Both the position numbers and the translations under genes were made by a program. Below the pieces are notes generated by a model. The model searched no databases. It was not told the DNA's origin and saw only the letters and a list, made by a program, of their open reading frames with translations. From Camarhynchus parvulus (Eukaryota > Chordata > Aves > Passeriformes > Thraupidae): 64,000 nt of DNA. Shown here one piece after another: positions 59,701 through 64,000 of the stretch. Position 1 is the stretch's first letter. The number at the start of each line of letters is the position of its first letter. The DNA is taken from NCBI RefSeq assembly GCF_901933205.1, contig NC_044590.1, positions 9,501,501 to 9,565,500 of the forward strand, given 5' to 3'.

Positions 59701-62700
59701 TGACCTGTTATTTTGGCTGAGCCTGTAAATCACCAATTCTTGTTTTTGGACCAATTGTTAGGTAGCTAATCCTCCAGATTGCACATGTGGACAGTCTGAA
59801 GGCTCCCATGTGAGTTTTTGCCTGAGCAAAACTGGAGCCAACACAAAGTGAGTGGGCAAGACCTAGGTGTATAATGCAAAGCGTGCAAACGTGGAGGCTG
59901 AGTTTAGCTTTTCCCCAAACACTGCCCCTCAAATCCCTGCAATCTCCTCACACACAAAACCCACACGCAGAGTCCCTCAAAACCACACTCACAAAAACAG
60001 CTGGAAGAGAAGACAATGAGGTGCATTGTGGAGGCACAGGCAGGCACATCTCCCCCTCTGCTCCCCACCCTGAGCTGGCACAGGCTGGGAGTCAGCTCCT
60101 AGGGGAGCACAGGGAAAACATCATACACCCACAGGAATGACTCAAAGAATCCCACTCCCTGAAGTCCCAGAGGATTCTGGTGGCTTCAGTGTGGGACTTC
60201 CTTTCCATTCTGGCTTCTCCATTCCAAAGCAATATTTCAGACTGGAGTTTTAAGGGAAAAAAGGAAATTTATTTTTCTGGGTACTTTTTTTTAACCTTGT
60301 TGCAGCCTCTCAGAGAGAGGAAAGTAATTTTTACAGCAAGAGACACATATTAGGCCTAAGAACTGTCAAAAATGGAGCCTAAATGGAAGGTGATGTGCAA
60401 ACACCTTCACCTGAGGTCAGCGGAGGCTCTGCTGTACCCAGCCATGAGGAGGAATAAAGAAGTTTCCTAGCCAGGGGCTTAAACCCTAAACCAGTAAGTT
60501 TTTCATTAGGAAAAAATAGTGCAGGGATTTTACTTTAATTGTTTGACTCATTCCTGAGAATAACTGTCCAAACTACTCAGAATAATCAGAATTATCAGCT
60601 GGCTTGCCAGAGCCCAGTGTATCCACCAAAGGCATCCCTGGCTGACTCCATCTGCAAGCGTGGAGGAGCTCACCTGTTTAGTTAAGTGTAGAGTTTTATT
60701 TAATGATGAAATGCTGTAAAGAGTCAGGAGCCATGGAACAAATACCTGTGGGACCAGGTGTGCCCACTGAGCACTTCTGAACTGCTCAGGGGATCTGAAC
60801 CCCTTCCTGATTGATGCTGATTCCTGGTACCACCCACCATGTGAGGAGTCAAGAGCAGCTCTTCTTCTGCTATTTCCATTTTTCTTCTTCCAAGCAGCCT
60901 GGGGTCATGACATGTCCAGGACTCGAAGCCTCTTCATGAACACAATGCTGGGACTATGAGATCATTATCTTTTACAACTGGAAAAGCCAAAGGAGGAAAA
61001 AGGCAGCTTTTCCCACACCCAACATCCAGGGGCACATCCCTCGTGGTGCCAGTTCTGCCACAGGAAGGGCACAGGAGCAGCGAGTGAGCTCTGGGCCATC
61101 TGAATCCCCTCAGGGGAGCATTTGTGGGTGGGCAGAGGAATTGCTGAGACCAGGGAGGACAGGGTGTGACAGAGCCCTGGCTTGCTGCTGATCCCAGCAA
61201 ACACAGCTGCACTAGAAGGGAACAAGGTGATGGCATTATGGCACGGCGCCTCCTGAAGCTGCCTGTGCCAGGCTCCCCAGAGCCCCTCATGTGGCAGGAC
61301 CTGGGAAAGAGGGAGCCATTCCTTGGCCCCTGCAGCAAGCACAGCTCATTTGGGGTGTCTGGAAAACACAGACCTGCAAACCATTGCTCTGCACACAAGT
61401 ACATCACACAGGCATTTAATTAGTTTTGTAGTTCCTGAGGATTTATGAGCCTCCATCTTCACTAATTTGCCTCAATGCAACATCAGGCAGTGTTTGAGCA
61501 TGTCCAGGAAGTATTAACATGGGCATAAGTGCTTCTAAAAATATGATGCCTGTCAGAGAGGGTTAAATTTAAACTAAAGTTTGGTTTGGATTTTTTTTCT
61601 TTGGTTTATTTAGTTTTTGCCAGAAGCAGTATTCTTGAAGAGTGCAGTAACCTGTCTGTGTCTTCAGAAAATTACAGGTGTTGAAGTGGGCCGTGCTAAA
61701 GGCACACTGGGAGATAATGGGCATTTTCTACCCCTCCAGGTCCTGCTGCTGTCACTGGGACTGCTCCTTTCCCCATCCCTGGGGTGTGCTGGCAGCTGCT
61801 CTGCAGGTGAGGCTGAGCTGGGGCTGGGGATGCTGTGCTGGGATGGTTTGCTGGGGCTGCCTGTGCAGCTGCAGCTCAGCACCCTCCCTGAGCACTCACC
61901 ATCACCACAAACCCCATTCTGACCTGTCCTAGAGGGCTGTGAGTTCTTATCTCCCTTGCCTTGGTGGCTTCTGATTTACTCTGCTTTAACTCCCAGCTGG
62001 TCTGCCACTTCTGAGCAAACCCACTGCAACGGCAATCAAGCAAACAGAAATGCTGCCTGCAATTTGTAGCCTGGCCTGCCAAAATAAAAAGGGTGAAAAG
62101 GTCATACCTTTCTGAGAAAGGTTACCCTCAAGTCTTCTACTCTCCTTTCTGCCTGCCAGCCAGAAAATATCTTTTGCCAGTGTTGTCTTTCCTTTTTAAA
62201 AGTTCTAGAAGCACAATACATCGCTTAGAAGAAATTACCTGGGTTAATCTTCCTCCCCATTTTCTCCCTTTCTACATTTTTTAAATGTACCCTTAAATAT
62301 TCAATTCCATGTTTAAAGCTGTATCTTAATGTCAAGGATGTCAATCAGAGCCTGTCAGGTCACCAAACACTCAAGGTGACCTCAGCAAGCCCTGCTCAGC
62401 CAAGCACCTCCTTGTCCTGCACTGCTGCAGTGAGGATTAAGTGGAGGGACACTGGGGAAGGTTACAGAGAAAGAAAAATGCTGTAGGGAGTCTTGGAGGG
62501 AAGTTTCCTTCTGGGACACCTCAAACAGCTGCTTAGCACAAGTATTAATAACCTGCGAAAAGAATAAAAGGGATGGGCGAAGAAAAACAAGAGGAGCTGC
62601 CTGAATTCCCAGTCGGGTTTTGCACACCCCAGTGATGATGATTCACTGTCTGGTTTTCATTTTGTTCCCTTCCTTCAGCACCTGGCAGTTTCCTAACTCT

Positions 62701-64000
62701 GGTAAAACTCTGCCTTTCACTCTGTGTGAACCTAAAGGTTTTTTAATCTGGCTACACTATTAGCAATGACCCAAACTCCAGAGAACTTGACCCACACTTT
62801 CTCTCTGTGTATTTAATTTAATTTCGTTGACTTATGATAGAAATTGTTTGAGTACTTTAAGGGAATAAATGAGAAAAGTATTATTACAGTTTTGTCAAAT
62901 CTTGCTTCACCACTAATAGGGCATTAACATTGGAAAGCTGATCAAAAATATCCTCTTGGAAAGAGAGATGTAGCAAAATGAAATCAACCTGCTTCATTCT
63001 TTTCCTGTTTTTGCAGACATCTTCCAAATTAAAACTGTCACCAAATATGTCTGTTAAACTATGGCAGCTCTTACAGGGATGCAGCTCCCTGAGCAAACCA
63101 TTCCTGCTGCAGCCCCCTTATCCCTCTGTGTCCTGCAGGAGTGTGGCACCAGTGTGACGTGGGCACCCCACATTTTGATGGGGTCAGGGTCTGCTCCTTT
63201 TTACTGGTGATGACAAAAACGTGGGCCTGATAACCTTGACAGGGAAAAGGAGAGGCAGGATAAGACCTGCACACAAGTCTTTGGCTATTTTTTACCTTTT
63301 GTGACTCTAAACCAAGCAGGGAGGCAGAGAGGGCAGAGGGCAGGGTGTCTGCCTGCATCTGCCCCCACCAGCACAGGAGGAGGGAGCAGGTCATCATCCC
63401 TGGAGAAATCACTGCTGGACTGGCAAAACCTACAGCTAACTTCCTGATAAGCCACATTTTTCCTGTAATGGCTTAGTTTTAGTCAGAAAGAAAACATTAC
63501 CTTGTGTCTGGCTACGAGGAGGAGGGAGGGGAGTTGCTCCTCTTGTCTCACTTGCTGGGAATTTCTTTTTTTTAATTTAAATTTAGAACAGCAACATCTT
63601 CTTTACAAAAATCTGCATACTTTTCACAGCAGATCACTAATTTGATCCCCAAACTTTCAAGCTGGATATTTTAGTCACCTCTGGATGTTCTGACCTGCAG
63701 CTGGAGGGTTCTCATGCACATCTGAACAGTTTCCAGCATGGGAAAACTGCCCATTTTAGGCCTTGTGTTCAGGCCCAGGCAATCTCTTTGGACTGTCCCT
63801 CCTGCACATTTCAGAGGTGATGCTGTCACCTCAGGAGGGCACCCACTGGGAGGTGTTTGCTGTCCTCTCCCCTCAACACCCAGAAAACAGCCCTGACTCA
63901 CAGAGAGCCATGCTCAGCCTCAAAGGGATGATTTTAATAAGACTTTCAGTTTAAAGGGGGAATAAAATTGCGTTTTCTTCTCATCTCAGCCTCTGTTTCC
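56734..64000. other. Intergenic DNA to window end, no gene seen
   Basis: No gene was recognised in these 7.3 kb. A T-run lies at 57179-57193. The stretch at 56996-57040 (GGGCCCAGTTCTGCAACTTT) may be another trace of the old sauropsid palindromic family. A frame at 61617-61922 has a hydrophobic Leu-rich start, but no domain follows and the sequence is GC-biased, so it is not called. Confidence 0.5.

Noticed and set aside
61617..61922. Possible secreted protein with a Leu-rich hydrophobic start
   Set aside because: The hydrophobic run comes from CTG-rich sequence. There is no domain, no good start context and no promoter.

Overview
The window is vertebrate nuclear DNA, most likely from a bird and probably a songbird. 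The one gene I can support is a single-exon, 311-codon large-Maf transcription factor that I recognise as MAFB. Its length, two histidine tracts and C-terminus fit an avian rather than a mammalian MAFB. Two LTR-like insertions of a passerine type and a CR1 LINE remnant point the same way. There is no operon, no CRISPR array and no second protein-coding gene. The many long open frames elsewhere lie in CpG-rich or tandem-repeat DNA and are artefacts.

Layout: 1-20.9 kb is 5' intergenic sequence. It holds one solo LTR (1055-1438), a 237-bp all-purine GGAGA array (4693-4929), a 14-bp minisatellite (8017-8494) and several low-repeat, AT-rich blocks that look like candidate regulatory elements. From 20.9 to 26.5 kb the DNA becomes CpG-rich in several islands that end in the MAFB promoter (CCAAT and TATA boxes at 25607 and 25663). 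The transcription unit runs from about 25694 to about 29425: a 5'UTR of about 710 nt with no upstream ATG, the CDS at 26404-27339, and a 3'UTR of about 2.1 kb with a recurring motif, a Pumilio-type site and overlapping miR-130/miR-148 seed matches. A second CpG-rich block covers 29.5-33.1 kb. It ends at a 1,226-bp polypyrimidine tract (33116-34341, first 1,084 bases all C or T) followed by a CA microsatellite.

From 34.4 to 64 kb the sequence is intergenic again, with short GC-rich minisatellites (38518-38577, 38652-38842), a CR1 remnant (40770-40925), a minisatellite of 17-22-bp units (41471-41768), a 43-bp minisatellite open in all six reading frames (50735-51296), a second probable LTR (52799-53222) and fragments of old repeats.

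The picture is of a developmental transcription-factor gene alone in a large non-coding domain, where regulation would come from distal elements. I see no previously undescribed gene system. The points most worth a second look are the long polypyrimidine tract, the six-frame-open minisatellite, the repeated 3'UTR motif and the polypyrimidine, ATG-free 5'UTR.
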